Origin: Hyaloscypha bicolor E | Taxonomy: Eukaryota > Ascomycota > Leotiomycetes > Helotiales > Hyaloscyphaceae | Assembly: GCF_002865645.1 (NCBI RefSeq) | Contig: NW_020194544.1 | Location: 124,001-188,000 of the forward strand | Direction of reading: 5' to 3' | Length of the DNA stretch: 64,000 nt | Shown here: piece after piece, positions 21,602 through 32,118 of the stretch | How positions within the stretch are numbered: the stretch's first letter is position 1 | How the letters are laid out: every line of letters begins with the position of its first letter | Translations under genes and position numbers: made by a program | The notes under the pieces: generated by a model | What the model saw: the letters and a program-made list of their open reading frames with translations, nothing else | Databases searched by the model: none | What the model was told of the DNA's origin: nothing

Positions 21602-22578
21602 AAACATTTTTTAGCACCAACGTTACCGATATTCCCTTGAGAATAGACCCTACCCTCCAATCCCAAGTCTAATGCGAGTTCGATGGCCTATGCTCGGAAA
21701 TCGCTACTCTGCAAGTAGCTCTTGCGAAATCCCAAGCTTCCCGGCCCTGTCCAAAGCTCCCTGATCCTGAGAAGTTCGCTGGAAGCATCTATAAATTCGA
21801 TACTTGGCTCCCGTTAATTGAAGCAAAGCTAGCTGTCGATGGTACGGCAATTGGAGACGCCACGGCTCAATTCTACTACGTCTACCTGAACCTTGATTCG
21901 TCCGTCTAATTAATGGTCCTGCCACAGCTTTCTTATGCGAAGCACACTTAGTTATGGGACTACCAAACGATCCTGGATCAGCTTTCACGGGTATACGACA
22001 ATCCAAACAAGTAATCGGAGGCTGAAGACAAGCTTTACGCCCTCCGCCAAGGCAATGATTCCCTTCCTGCCTATATTGCCAAGTTTGAACATACCCTGTA
22101 CGAAGCGAATGGTCAAGGCTGGCCAGATATCAATAAAATTTCCAGCTTTCGCAATAGCCTCAATTCCGCGATTCGCTCTCGTTTGGCCCAACAGCTTGTT
22201 CTACCCAGGGTTTATGCCGATTTCCTGCGTACGGTTCAGCAGCTCTCGTCAAAAACAGCCGCTCCGCCGTACCAGACTACTCCCAGAATTGCTAGCGATC
22301 CCATAGACGTCAGCGAACTGACAATTAGTGCTCTCACGTCAAGCCCAGTACCTATCCGCCAGGACTATCGAAAATCTGGCCAGTGCTTTAGATGCAGTTC
22401 CTACGGCTACCAAGTAAAGAACTGTCTCTGGCCACCTGTAAGCACTCCTGGTTCTGGCGAACGGGTTACAATTACCGCAGTAAACGACGATTACTCGGGT
22501 ACAGAGAGTAATGATTCTGGAGAGGGTTGCGAGCTTCCACCGGGGCTAGACTGGACAAAGCTGATTGCTAGGGAATAG
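21602..22578 (+). pseudogene. Gag of element G1, zinc knuckle broken
   Basis: One frame (phase of 22183) can be read as a retrotransposon Gag across about 320 codons: capsid-like helices (PEKFAGSIYKFDTWLPLIEA, then DKLYALRQGNDSLPAYIAKF) and a C-terminal CCHC zinc knuckle CFRCSSYGYQVKNC near 22384. The knuckle's His is Tyr here (CAC to TAC). In-frame stops TAA at about 21910, TAG near 21949 and TAA near 22012 fall where Gln fits, as does a TAA near 21670; each is a C to T change. The uninterrupted last part from 22183 is 131 codons. The true start is unclear. Confidence 0.8.
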
Positions 22579-22677
22579 GGTCCTTTTCCTTTGTTCTGTT
22601 ATTTTTACTATACTCGCTTTAGCTTTCCCTTTGTTTTTCCTAATACTCGGGACGAGCTTTTTTGGAGAGGGGGGTGA

Positions 22678-22891
22678 TATAACGGCGGGTGTTACATGGT
22701 TGGTTTCAGCTAAGGTTCCAAGCTATGGTTTAAACCAAGCTCGCTTCCAAAGCTCGGCGTTTCAGTAGTCTTGGCCATACCTACTTATCCACTGCCACAC
22801 CTCACTCCTTTCTCCTTAGCTTTAAATCCTCAAGACATAGGAAATCATTGATCTTTGAGCCTCGTTCTATTACTCTGTTCCTGCCATTATA
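22678..22891 (+). repeat. 3' LTR of G1
   Basis: 214 bp; begins TATAACGG right after the purine tract and GTGA, and ends CCATTATA before the target duplication GTTAC. Confidence 0.9.
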
Positions 22892-22896
22892 GTTAC

Positions 22897-25432
22897 TTAG
22901 GAATAAAGCTATTATTCTAGTTAAAAAGAGAATAACTATTAATTCTATTACCTATAATTCGGTTATATAGGCAGGAAAGACACTTAATCTTACTAAGGCC
23001 TAATTATACTATATTAAAGAAAGGAATATTTATTAGTTCTATTACCTATAATTCGGTTATATAGGCAGGAAAAAGCACTTAATCTTACCAAGTACTAAAA
23101 TAGTTAGCTATTTGACTATTCTATTCTATTCCTATTTAACTCCTATAAAACCCTCTCAAAAACCATCTTCTTTTAAATCTCTAGGGCTCTTAAGCTTTAG
23201 AACTATTAAGTCTTCCCGGAATCTCGATATTTTACTTCTTAAATTTCATTTCCTAAATTTCTTATTATAAATGAAATTTTTACCTCAAATATAATACCTA
23301 CTATAAACTACTTTTCTCTTTATAAACCTATTCTTCTTATAAACTACTATACCTCGAACTAGGTATAAGCTTATAAAACATATAATAGCAGAATATACTA
23401 TAGCGGATAATTCCTTTATTAGATTTATTTAATCCAATTACTTTATAAATAATAATAATTTTAAGAAATTAGTAAGAAAATAGAAATATAGAATTAACCT
23501 GAATTTTACTAAGGCAGATAAGATAATTAAGTTCTTAAATACTAAGCTATTTTAATATATTCTCTATAAAATAATTAATAATAGTTTTTAGGAGCTATTT
23601 AGATATAATTTTAAGAACTTTACCTATTAAGAAAACTTTAATAAATTCGAACTCCCAGAGATCTTATACTTATATAAGACTCTTTAGTATAGTAATATAT
23701 TTATATAATAGAATAGTAATATTAATACTATTATAAATATCCTATATATTATTATAAAAGAGAATAAATAGTATATATAATTAAATAAGAATATATTAGT
23801 AGCTAGACTAGACTTTATTAAAGAACTAATTCTATTAGGCTTTATTACTTTTATAAAAAACAAGTATCTAGAACCTATTATCTTTAATATTCCTATATTA
23901 TTACTTTTTCTACTATTTTCTCTACTATTATATCCTATATCTTTACTAGATTTATATACTAGTACGAAAGCTTTAGAAGTAAATAATATATTACTATTAT
24001 TATTACTATAATTATATCCGAATAATTCCTAATTTCTTTTAACTATAAGACTTATTAGAGAAGTTACTAAGATCTATACTAAAAAGCAAAAACATAATAG
24101 ATCTAATAATAATTTTAACTATAAATTTACTATTTTTCTTAATATCTACTAATATATAGAGCTTTTATAAGAGGTACTAATGCGAGCTTTTCTTACTATA
24201 TTAAAGGAACTAGCTTAAGACCATTTTTATAGTAACTAGCTCTTTTAATATATATATAAAAAGGCTTATATTAATATTTGTAATTTCTTTAAAGGCCCTA
24301 AATTCGAATATTAAAATTTAGATAAGTAAAATACTACTATATTAGCTTTTATAATAGCTAAATTTCCGGAAAAGATAATATTTGAGATTATTTAATTACT
24401 AATTAATAAACTATATTAATTATAGTATAATCTTATATCTAATTCGCGAAATACCGAATTCCTTTATAATAAAATTATTATTTCTTACTAAGGCTCCCGG
24501 ATATATAAATATATAATCTTAGACTTTCCTATAAATCTCGGCTAGCTTATTAATAAGCTCTAGTTATTTATTACTATATATAAAAGCAAATAATAAGCCA
24601 ATCCTGAAACCTTCTTTACTAATTAATAATATTACTCTTAGAATTCTTTAAGCTATTATTTTTCCGAAAATTATTAATATAAACTCAGCCATAATTTCGG
24701 AACCCGTAATAATTACTTTAAGCCCTATAATTATAATAATTATATCCCGAAGTTATATTTTATATATAAGAAACCCGAATACCGCTTATAGAAGCATATA
24801 TTAGAGAAATAAGAGGCTAAGAAGGCTTGATTTAGGAATAGAAATATTTATTAGTTCAGATCTCGAAATACCCGCAACTTTAATAAATGCTTTAGTAATA
24901 CTTATATATAGTATATTACTAAAGCTAAAGGCAAAGAGGATAACGAGAGTAGTAAGAACAAACTAGTAAATAATGCTTTTAAGGCTTTATTAGCGGAAAC
25001 GAATAAAGAAGAGAAATATTACTCAGATTTCTACTTTATTTTAGTTAAGAGCTTTTTAGCTACTTTTATTACTTTTACTTTACTAATAACTATAACTAAT
25101 ATTCTTATAAATAACCTTATTTCCCTTTTTCTTATATATTAGATAATAGACGAAAATTATATTTTAAAGCCTATTAAATCCTTAATAAAAGACGCCTAGA
25201 TTTTTATAATTAATAATATATTAAGATATAATACTTACTGCTTTTATAATTAATAATATATTAAGATATAATACTTACTGCTTTTATAAAGTTATAATTA
25301 ATACCGGAGCCTCTAGATACTTAATTACTAGTTCTAACTAATTTCAAGCTTTCTAGTAAACTAATAATAATATTAAACTTAATAAAACTACTAAAGATTA
25401 AATTAATATCTAGTTTAATATTAGATCTATAT
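22897..25432 (+). pseudogene. Gag and protease remnant of A1
   Basis: Heavily AT-shifted sequence reading as Gag-like protein in its later half (about 24600-25150) and then an aspartic protease active site: VIINTGAS at 25291-25314, where the family has DTGAS, so the catalytic Asp has become Asn (G to A). A 40-base unit (TTTTATAATTAATAATATAT and so on) is duplicated in tandem at 25202-25281 just before the protease, which shifts frame relative to the integrase downstream. Stops are mostly TAA/TAG at likely Gln codons. The Gag assignment rests on position and composition. Confidence 0.55.
22938..23092. repeat. Two direct repeats of about 62 bp in A1 leader
   Basis: Sequence around CTATTACCTATAATTCGG at 22938-22999 is repeated at 23030-23092 with a few changes. 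It lies in the untranslated leader of A1, between the 5' LTR and Gag. Role unknown. Confidence 0.75.
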
Positions 25433-25437
25433 CTTTT

Positions 25438-25730
25438 TGTGAGGCTCCCAATATAGCAGGGTGCTACGCAAGTAGTCAAGGTAAAGGGGTGGAATATAGG
25501 GTAAAGTATGGAGTGAAGCGTGGAAGTATATTAATTCCAGGAACTAGTTCTCAGTAATAAACTAATCGATGCCCATTTCCAAAGCTCGCATGCCTCCATA
25601 TATAGAATCTAGTGTTCCGCTGGATGTACGGAAGCACTAGTCCCAATTTGGGAGTGCGATCCCACATAAGCACTAGCCTAATTAGGCTGCTGAATCCAGC
25701 TGGACGCTCGCTATCAATGTGTGCATCACA
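25438..25730 (-). repeat. 3' LTR of G2 (left copy, well preserved)
   Basis: 293 bp. Compared with 27552-27844 there are no indels and about 24 differences, all with C or G here and T or A in the other copy. Confidence 0.92.
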
Positions 25731-26518
25731 TCGCCTCCCTCTCTGGGCTCTTGTCCCCAAGAGCCTAAGCTCTCGTACGCCCTTCGTATGCCCTTCGTAT
25801 CGCAGGCTCCATATACTCCATGCCTTCGCACTACAGTATGCCCATTTGGGTTTTCAGAACCAGGGAAACCACCTCTGTGAACAAAACCCAGCTCCACACT
25901 TCACTTGTCCTCTGCTCTGCTCTACCAATTCGCTTTGTATTCGTTCGTACGAGGGTTTTTTATACTTGGTTCTAGGGTGTTTTTGGTGCTTCGTACGTTC
26001 GTACCGCTTTCGCATTGCTTTCGTATTTATGGGGTGGCCACTGCCTCCCTCTCTGGAACGTCGTCCCCGACGATTAGCCATTGCTTTATTTTTTGGGGTA
26101 TACTTAATAGCTCCCAAATCAATTACTCTCAAACTGCTACCCTCAGGTATTCGGCCCGGTAGTGTCTCTCTCGCGGCACACAGCCTTCAAATTTGAGGCA
26201 TACGACCTCCAAATTCTACTATCTCTCAGGCGTTCGGCCAGACAGTAAGCCCTACTAGTACTACCTTTGGCCAAGGCTATACTCCATAGGCAAGGGTACT
26301 CGTGCGTTCGGCATTCCCCTTGTGGCTAGAGGACAGCGTTCGACTAGCCCTCTTGATCTACCGAGCACCTGCAGATACCAGATCACCAGCTCCAAGTATA
26401 TACGATACATGGGTTCCAGGCTATCGGGACATTGGCCATTAGTATAGTCAGTCATACCCAATAGCTCTATAATGTCCGCAATAGCCCGTTCAAAGCTCCT
26501 AAAAAGGTATATTATTAA

Positions 26519-27382
26519 CTAGTTCTGGTACTTATTGGCATAGTGCCCTTTCTCTTGGTACTTGAAACAAATCGCTTGCGGACACTTGCTACTAGCATGG
26601 TTCCCGCTTCTGTAATATCGACAGGCTCCCGCTTGCTCAGGGCTTCCTGCTCGCCCAGGGCTTTCCCCCTTGACTTATACTCCTCTGGAGGCCCCAAATA
26701 ACCGATCTGCGGTCTCAATCGAACGTGCTAGCTGGAGTAGCCCCTTTCGTATGCGTAGCGGATTGCCCCTTCTCGATATCTCAGTCTATAGCTCCCGCCA
26801 TAGCCCTGAAAATAACGCATCTGCTAGCCTCCGCTTATTGGTATAGCCTAATTCTCGCTCGTATACCTGTAATTCAGCCGCAAAATCGTCCGTCGTTTGG
26901 TCTTTCTATTAGTAGGCATTTTTGTACGATTCCATAGCGCTCATTTGCCGATTATTAATATCGCAGATCGACTCAAAAAGGTATGCTTTAAACTGCTCCC
27001 ATATGGTATGCCCTGGACCTCTGGTATCCTCCTCAAAAACGCTCTACTAGCGGTACGGCTTCGACTCAAACGCCAGAACGCAATAGTCGATTTTGGATGT
27101 ATTATCTGGATAATAGTACCCACGATCGAGGCGAAATTAACGCTCTGCCCCTGAAATGAAATCCTGGGCTTCTTATATGTCTTTGCCACGGTAGGCTGGT
27201 AGCTCTCGCATTCGTGGGGGTGGGGGCCTTAGCTCCTGATCGCTTTCGCGGCAACGTCTTTGTCCTCTTGCAGGCTATTCCGGCTATTCCGGACGTTCCG
27301 TTGAGCTCTCTGGCTGTGGTATTGGCTATTCCGGTAGCTCCGTACGCTCCGTTAAGCTCTCTGGTATGTTTTCTAAAGTCAT
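26519..27382 (-). pseudogene. Gag of element G2, zinc knuckle broken
   Basis: From ATG 27382 (MTLENIPESLTERTELPE) to TAG 26519-26521 is exactly 288 codons with no frameshift, but about ten in-frame TAG/TAA or TGA codons replace expected Gln or Trp. The middle reads as a Gag capsid (SVFEEDTRGPGHTIWEQFKA, then AMESYKNAY, DDFAAELQVYERELGYTNKR). The C-terminal knuckle reads CFKYQEKGHYANKY: both later Cys ligands of CCHC are Tyr (TGC to TAC). Decay is by transitions alone. No protease or polymerase follows. Confidence 0.82.
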
Positions 27383-27551
27383 TTTCGATAAAATCATAGA
27401 AATCGTGGTATTTCGGGTATCTTTCGTACTCCTAGCGGGCTCCTTCTGACCAAACTGAGCTAAATCGTAGATTTTTGGGTGTTTTTCGTGCTTTTGGCAG
27501 GCCTTGATTGCTCCGTAGCGAACTGCTTCCCGCAGGTTGGATTGATTAGTA

Positions 27552-27844
27552 TATGAGGCTCCCAATATAGCAGGGTGCTATATAAGTAGTCAAGGTAAAG
27601 AGGTGGAATATAGAGTAAAGTATGGAGTGAAGCGTGGAAGTATATTAATTCCAGGAACTAGTTCTTAGTAATAAACTAATTAATGCCTATTTCCAAAGCT
27701 CGTATGCCTCTATATATAGAATCTAGTATTCCGCTGGATATATAGAAGCACTAGTCCCAATTTGGGAGTGCGATCCCATATAAGTACTAGCCTAATTAGG
27801 CTGCTAAATCCAGCTAGACGCTCGCTATTAATGTGTGTATTATA
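27552..27844 (-). repeat. 5' LTR of G2 (right copy, AT-shifted)
   Basis: 293 bp, start TATGAGG, end ATTATA before CTTTT. It carries all the C to T and G to A differences relative to the left copy. Confidence 0.92.
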
Positions 27845-27849
27845 CTTTT

Positions 27850-30650
27850 ATTAGATCTATAATAGTAAGTATATTAATTAGGCAAGTATAATTCTATATT
27901 ATATCTTTAAAAACTTTATTTTTACTTAGCTTAACTAATATAAACAAGCTAGGGATCTATTTTAATAATTTTACTAATTATCTTATTACTTTTACTAGAA
28001 AATATATATCTATAATATAATATTTCGGATATTCTTTCTTATTTTAGAATACTATACTATAAGGCTTTATTTCCGAATTCTTTACTTATAATTCCTGCTT
28101 TTTTATAAAAGTCAAATTATAATATTTATACTATTATTTTGGTTATTTATTTATTAGTAAGCTCTAAAATATACTAGAATAAGCAGGCTATAATATTAAT
28201 ATAAAAGCCACTCGATATTAAACCGGCTAATAGCTCTAGAATATTAGTATAATATATATCTAGGATATACTTAAGTAATACTAGATTAATAACTATTTAG
28301 GCCCTCCTAATTAGATTATAGTAAATACCGGAAAGTAGTTTACTAGTAAGGAGTTTATTTAGCTTGCGAATATTATAGGAACTAAGATTAAGATTATTTC
28401 TATAGAAGCTTATAACTTTATCGGAATTATAGAATACTATTATAGCTAAAGTTAATAGAATTAATAAGGATATTATATTTCAAATAGCTTTTAAGGCTAT
28501 TAATAACTCTATAGAACCTAATAGTATTATTCTAACCTTTTTAATTTATAGTACTTTACCTCAAATAACTAAATATAATACCTTATTACCTATTATATTA
28601 TAGTAATTAGTAGTATTTAAGAAGGTAATAGTAGAAATTCAAAAGCTTTAAGCTAGATATTAAATTATAAATGCTTTAAATACCCGAAATAGTTCTAATA
28701 TTACAAATATCTATAAACTATTTCTAAATTTAAATATTTTCATTTAGTATAAAGGAAATACTAGTTAACCTAGTAATTAGGATAGACTATATAAGCTAGT
28801 AACTATTAATAGGGAGAACTATATACTAGCTCTATTATATAGTAATACTACCTTTTATTTAATCTTTATAAAGCCCTTTTATATAGGAGATATTAAGGTT
28901 ATTATTAATAGCCCCGAACCTAAACCTATTCTCGAACCTAATAATAAGGCCAAAGGTAATACGAGTATAATTTCTCCTGTTATTTTACTAAAGTATAATA
29001 GAAAATACCTTTATAAAACCCCGGATATTATAGTATTTCTATAGGATAATAAACTATATAAGAATTCCTATTAAATTAAAGTTACTAGCCTCCTAGAAAA
29101 GAATATATTTAAGGTTACTTCCAGATCTCAGGTACTAAAGGAAATATATATTTTTAATTCCCGGTTTATTAATAAGATTAAGAATAAGGATACGGAAAAA
29201 GAGCTTAAAAAGTCGAGACTAGTTATCTAAGCCTATAATAATAATAAGAAATATATAATATTAATATAATTACTTACTATTTAATATATTAGCTAGAGAA
29301 TTATTCTTAGTATTATTACTATAATAATAAATACTATAAAATTATATTTATATAATATCTCGCAAGCTTATATCTAATTAATAATCTTACTTAACTATAA
29401 TTTTTATATTAACTTATTTTATAAGCTTATTAAAAAGCTAAATCTAAATAATAATTTAGTTCTAAAAATTATAAAACTATTATATAATATACTAGAAACT
29501 AGGAATTACTAGTTTAAGACTTATTATTTCTATTATATTAATAAGCTTTCTATAGAATAGTTAACTTATAATTCTTGCCTCCTTTATAATAAATAATTCT
29601 TCGGAATTATTAGTCTTTAAACTAATAATACTCTATTTATTAGAACTAATAATTTTATAAAAATAAAGTAACTAAAGTTTTATAAGACTAAATTCTTGGC
29701 TAAGAAATATAAATATCTTACTTCTAATTATAATCTCAAGTTTAATAAAGATATTATTTATATAAATATTACTAGAATTATTCTTATATAGAAATACTAA
29801 TATAAAAACCTCTAAACTATTTCTATAAAAAATACTACTATTATAAATAATAGAGATACTATTTATTAAGATCTTTTTATTAAGAACTAATATATTACCT
29901 AATATACTAGAGAAGTATATATTATATTAGTTTATTAACCAGAAGCTTTATATAATTTATTAATTACTACTTAAGTTATTAAACTCTCGGAAACTAATAT
30001 AAAGGCACTTAATAAGTATATTTAATAATAAATTGAGAATATTACTAGAAAACTAAGATTTATAAAGCTAGTAAAGAAGTTCTTATATTTAATTATTTTT
30101 ACGAATGCTTTATTTATAAATAATAGAAATCTCTTTTCCCAAATTAGATAAATTCTAATTCTAGTAAATAGAATTAGATATACTAATATTATCTACTAGT
30201 TCTTTACTAAATATAAGAAAGTTACTAGAAGTATTCTAGCTTTAGAACTTTATAATATGGCTTACGGTTTTAATATAGGTGCTTTAATTAAATCTATAAT
30301 TAATAAAGTACTAGAAATAGAACTATTACCAGTTATTTATACGGATTTGAAGTTATTATATAAATGCCTTATTAAATTAGGTATTACTCGAGAGAAACGC
30401 CTAATAATTAATATAATATATTTTTACTAGATATATAAATAATAAGAGATTATAGAAATTAAATAAATTAAAAGAGAATTGAATTCTATTAACTTTATAA
30501 CGAAATCGAAGCTATTAAATACCCTTAAGTGCCTTATTAATACGAATACTATATAGTTAGATATAGAGAAATAGATTAAATACGAATAGAGTAGGAAATA
30601 GATATAAGAATAGAAGAATATATATAAAGATTTTCTTAGAGTCTAGTATC
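27850..30650 (+). pseudogene. Integrase, reverse transcriptase and RNase H of A1 (copia Pol)
   Basis: One frame (codons starting at positions of remainder 2 modulo 3) can be followed from the integrase through RNase H without a shift if stops are read as Gln/Trp. Integrase C-terminal part: FKAINNSIEPNSIILTF near 28490-28540. Reverse transcriptase: SRLVI-stop-AYN at 29213 and GIISL-stop-TNNTLF at 29603, where the catalytic Asp-Asp is Asn-Asn (29624-29629). RNase H: TDLKLLYKCLIKLG at 30341, then EIIEIKQIKRELNS. The order integrase before reverse transcriptase is copia, not gypsy. Dozens of stops make it dead. Confidence 0.85.
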
Positions 30651-30930
30651 TGGATATCTAGTATCTGGATACCTAGTATCTGAGTATCTAGTACTAGGCC
30701 GGATTAGGAAATTGAGTATCTGGGTATCTAGTATCTGGTATCTGGGTACCTGATATCTGAGTATCTAGTACTAGGCCGGATTAGGGAATATAGATATATG
30801 AGAAGAAAGATTATATATAAAATGCTATAGCTTTTAGTATATAACCAAAACCTTAAAAGTAATATGGATATATAGAGTATTTGGGGAATCTAGTACTAGG
30901 CCGGATTAGGGAATTTATATATAATTAGAG
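30641..30930. repeat. Tandem repeats before the 3' LTR of A1
   Basis: Two interleaved units: AGTATCTGGATATCT-like 11-12-mers repeated many times, and three copies of CTAGTACTAGGCCGGATTAG. They lie in the 3' untranslated part of A1. Similar TATCTAG-type repeats occur at about 51490-51640 and 59785-59945 in A2 and A3, near their 5' ends. Confidence 0.8.
30810..30845. repeat. 36-bp palindrome in A1 3' region
   Basis: Near-palindrome around GCTATAGC whose arms extend to TTATATAT. It is matched by 47693-47728, 48493-48528 and 54759-54794. Confidence 0.7.
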
Positions 30931-30974
30931 AAGAGTATTATTTTCTGTTTTTTGCATTTTTAGAGAGTTTCTAG

Positions 30975-31283
30975 TATTAGTATAGCTATTTCTCTGGAAG
31001 TTATATATATAGTTACGGGATACGGGATATGGGATATAAGTAATAGGATATAAGTAATAAGATATAGGTAATGGGATATGAGATACGGGATATAGTTATA
31101 TAACCTTGCATTCTATTAGTAACTTGACTAGTAAACTAGATTTCTTTAGACTTAGCAGATTTAGGGATTATATATTAATACTATAATACTATAATCTCTA
31201 CTTCTAAATAATAACTTTACTAACTTATATAAATAGTATTTTATAACTATATAATAGTACTATGTATTTCTAGTAAACTAATA
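30975..31283 (+). repeat. 3' LTR of A1
   Basis: 309 bp, TATTAGT ... ACTAATA, followed by the target duplication GCTAT at 31284-31288. Confidence 0.92.
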
Positions 31284-31288
31284 GCTAT

Positions 31289-32118
31289 TTACAAATTAGG
31301 TTTTTTATTAAAAATATTACTTATATTATATTATTTAAAATATAGTAAATTATATTTTTAATATAAGATATAAATTAATTTCTTATTAAAATTATTTATT
31401 AAAATTTATTATATTTATAAGTATTATTTTATATTATATCTTATTTTAATTATTTATATAATATTTTATTATAAATTATATATAATAAGCTTTAATTATT
31501 AAATAAATAAATTTATAATTCTTATATCTTATTATTTTATTATTATTTATATTTCTTTAATATATATATATATATAATTAAAGCCTTTTATTTTAAAAAA
31601 AAATCTTTTTAAATCTTAAAAAAGAAATAAAATTTAGTATTATATTAATTTATTATTTTAATTATTTATAATTATTTTATAATTTATTAAATTTTATTAA
31701 TTTTATTTATAAAAAATAGCCTCTTAGATTATTATAATAAAAGACTTATATCTTAAAGCAAATTTATATAATATTAGGCTATGATTAAAGTATTACTTAA
31801 AAATATAAGTTATATAAAATTATTTAATTATAAATATTAAAACTTATACTTTTCTTTAGCTAATAAGCTTTCTTTTTTTATTTTATTTAACTGTATTTGC
31901 CTGGCTTACTTGCTCTCCACGCTATCTTGGCTAAGTAATAGCCTATTGTGAGTGCTTTGTTAAATTGAGGTAGTTGGAAACCTTGACTCATTATTAATAG
32001 CTAGGAAGCCCCTTAATATAAGTACAAAATCCACTAGTCTCTCTGCCCCCTCGCTGCCTTAGGCACCATAAGCTTGGCGCCTTTCAACATGATTCAGGCG
32101 GCGGCAAGCAAACGTCTT
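31289..32118. other. AT-rich block and 3' flank of Kelch gene
   Basis: Positions 31289-31890 are nearly pure A+T, with no readable protein; part resembles about 45104-45240, so it is an old repeat. Composition turns normal at about 31890, which gives the Kelch gene some 230 bases of 3' flank. Confidence 0.5.

Larger units (their letters stand above)
21171..22891 (+). mobile_element. Gag-only LTR element G1 (TR-GAG type), TSD GTTAC
   Basis: LTRs at 21171-21403 (233 bp) and 22678-22891 (214 bp; it lacks a roughly 20-base duplication present in the first). The ends are TGTAACGG ... CCGTTATA, an imperfect 8-base inversion. Flanks are GTTAC at 21166-21170 and GTTAC at 22892-22896. A purine tract GGAGAGGGGGG at 22664-22674 precedes the 3' LTR. 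The 1.27-kb inside holds only a broken Gag gene; there is no room for Pol, so the element relied on another element's enzymes. It sits 62 bases inside A1's 5' LTR boundary and is far less AT-shifted than A1, so it inserted after A1 had decayed. Confidence 0.92.
25438..27844 (-). mobile_element. Gag-only LTR element G2 (TR-GAG type), TSD CTTTT
   Basis: LTRs of exactly 293 bp at 25438-25730 and 27552-27844, ends TGTGAGG ... ATCACA (decayed to TATGAGG ... ATTATA on the right). Both outer flanks are CTTTT (25433-25437 and 27845-27849). The Gag gene reads on the minus strand, and on that strand a purine tract AGAGAGGGAGGCGA (25731-25744) abuts the LTR at 25730, which fixes the orientation. The inside is 1.8 kb with Gag only. 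It lies in A1 between protease and integrase. A different family from G1: no shared LTR or Gag sequence that I can see. Confidence 0.92.
20800..31283 (+). mobile_element. Ty1/copia element A1, degraded, with two nested insertions; TSD GCTAT
   Basis: LTRs of equal length (309 bp) lie at 20800-21108 and 30975-31283, with ends TATTAGT ... ACTAATA (decayed TG...CA). The outer flanks are GCTAT at 20795-20799 and GCTAT at 31284-31288, a perfect 5-base duplication that ties the two LTRs to one insertion event 10.5 kb wide. Removing the nested elements at 21171-22891 and 25438-27844 with their duplications leaves about 6.35 kb, close to sister copy A3. The inside carries Gag-like sequence, an aspartic protease, integrase, reverse transcriptase and RNase H in copia order on the plus strand. 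All are full of stops at expected Gln/Trp codons, so it is dead. Confidence 0.93.
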
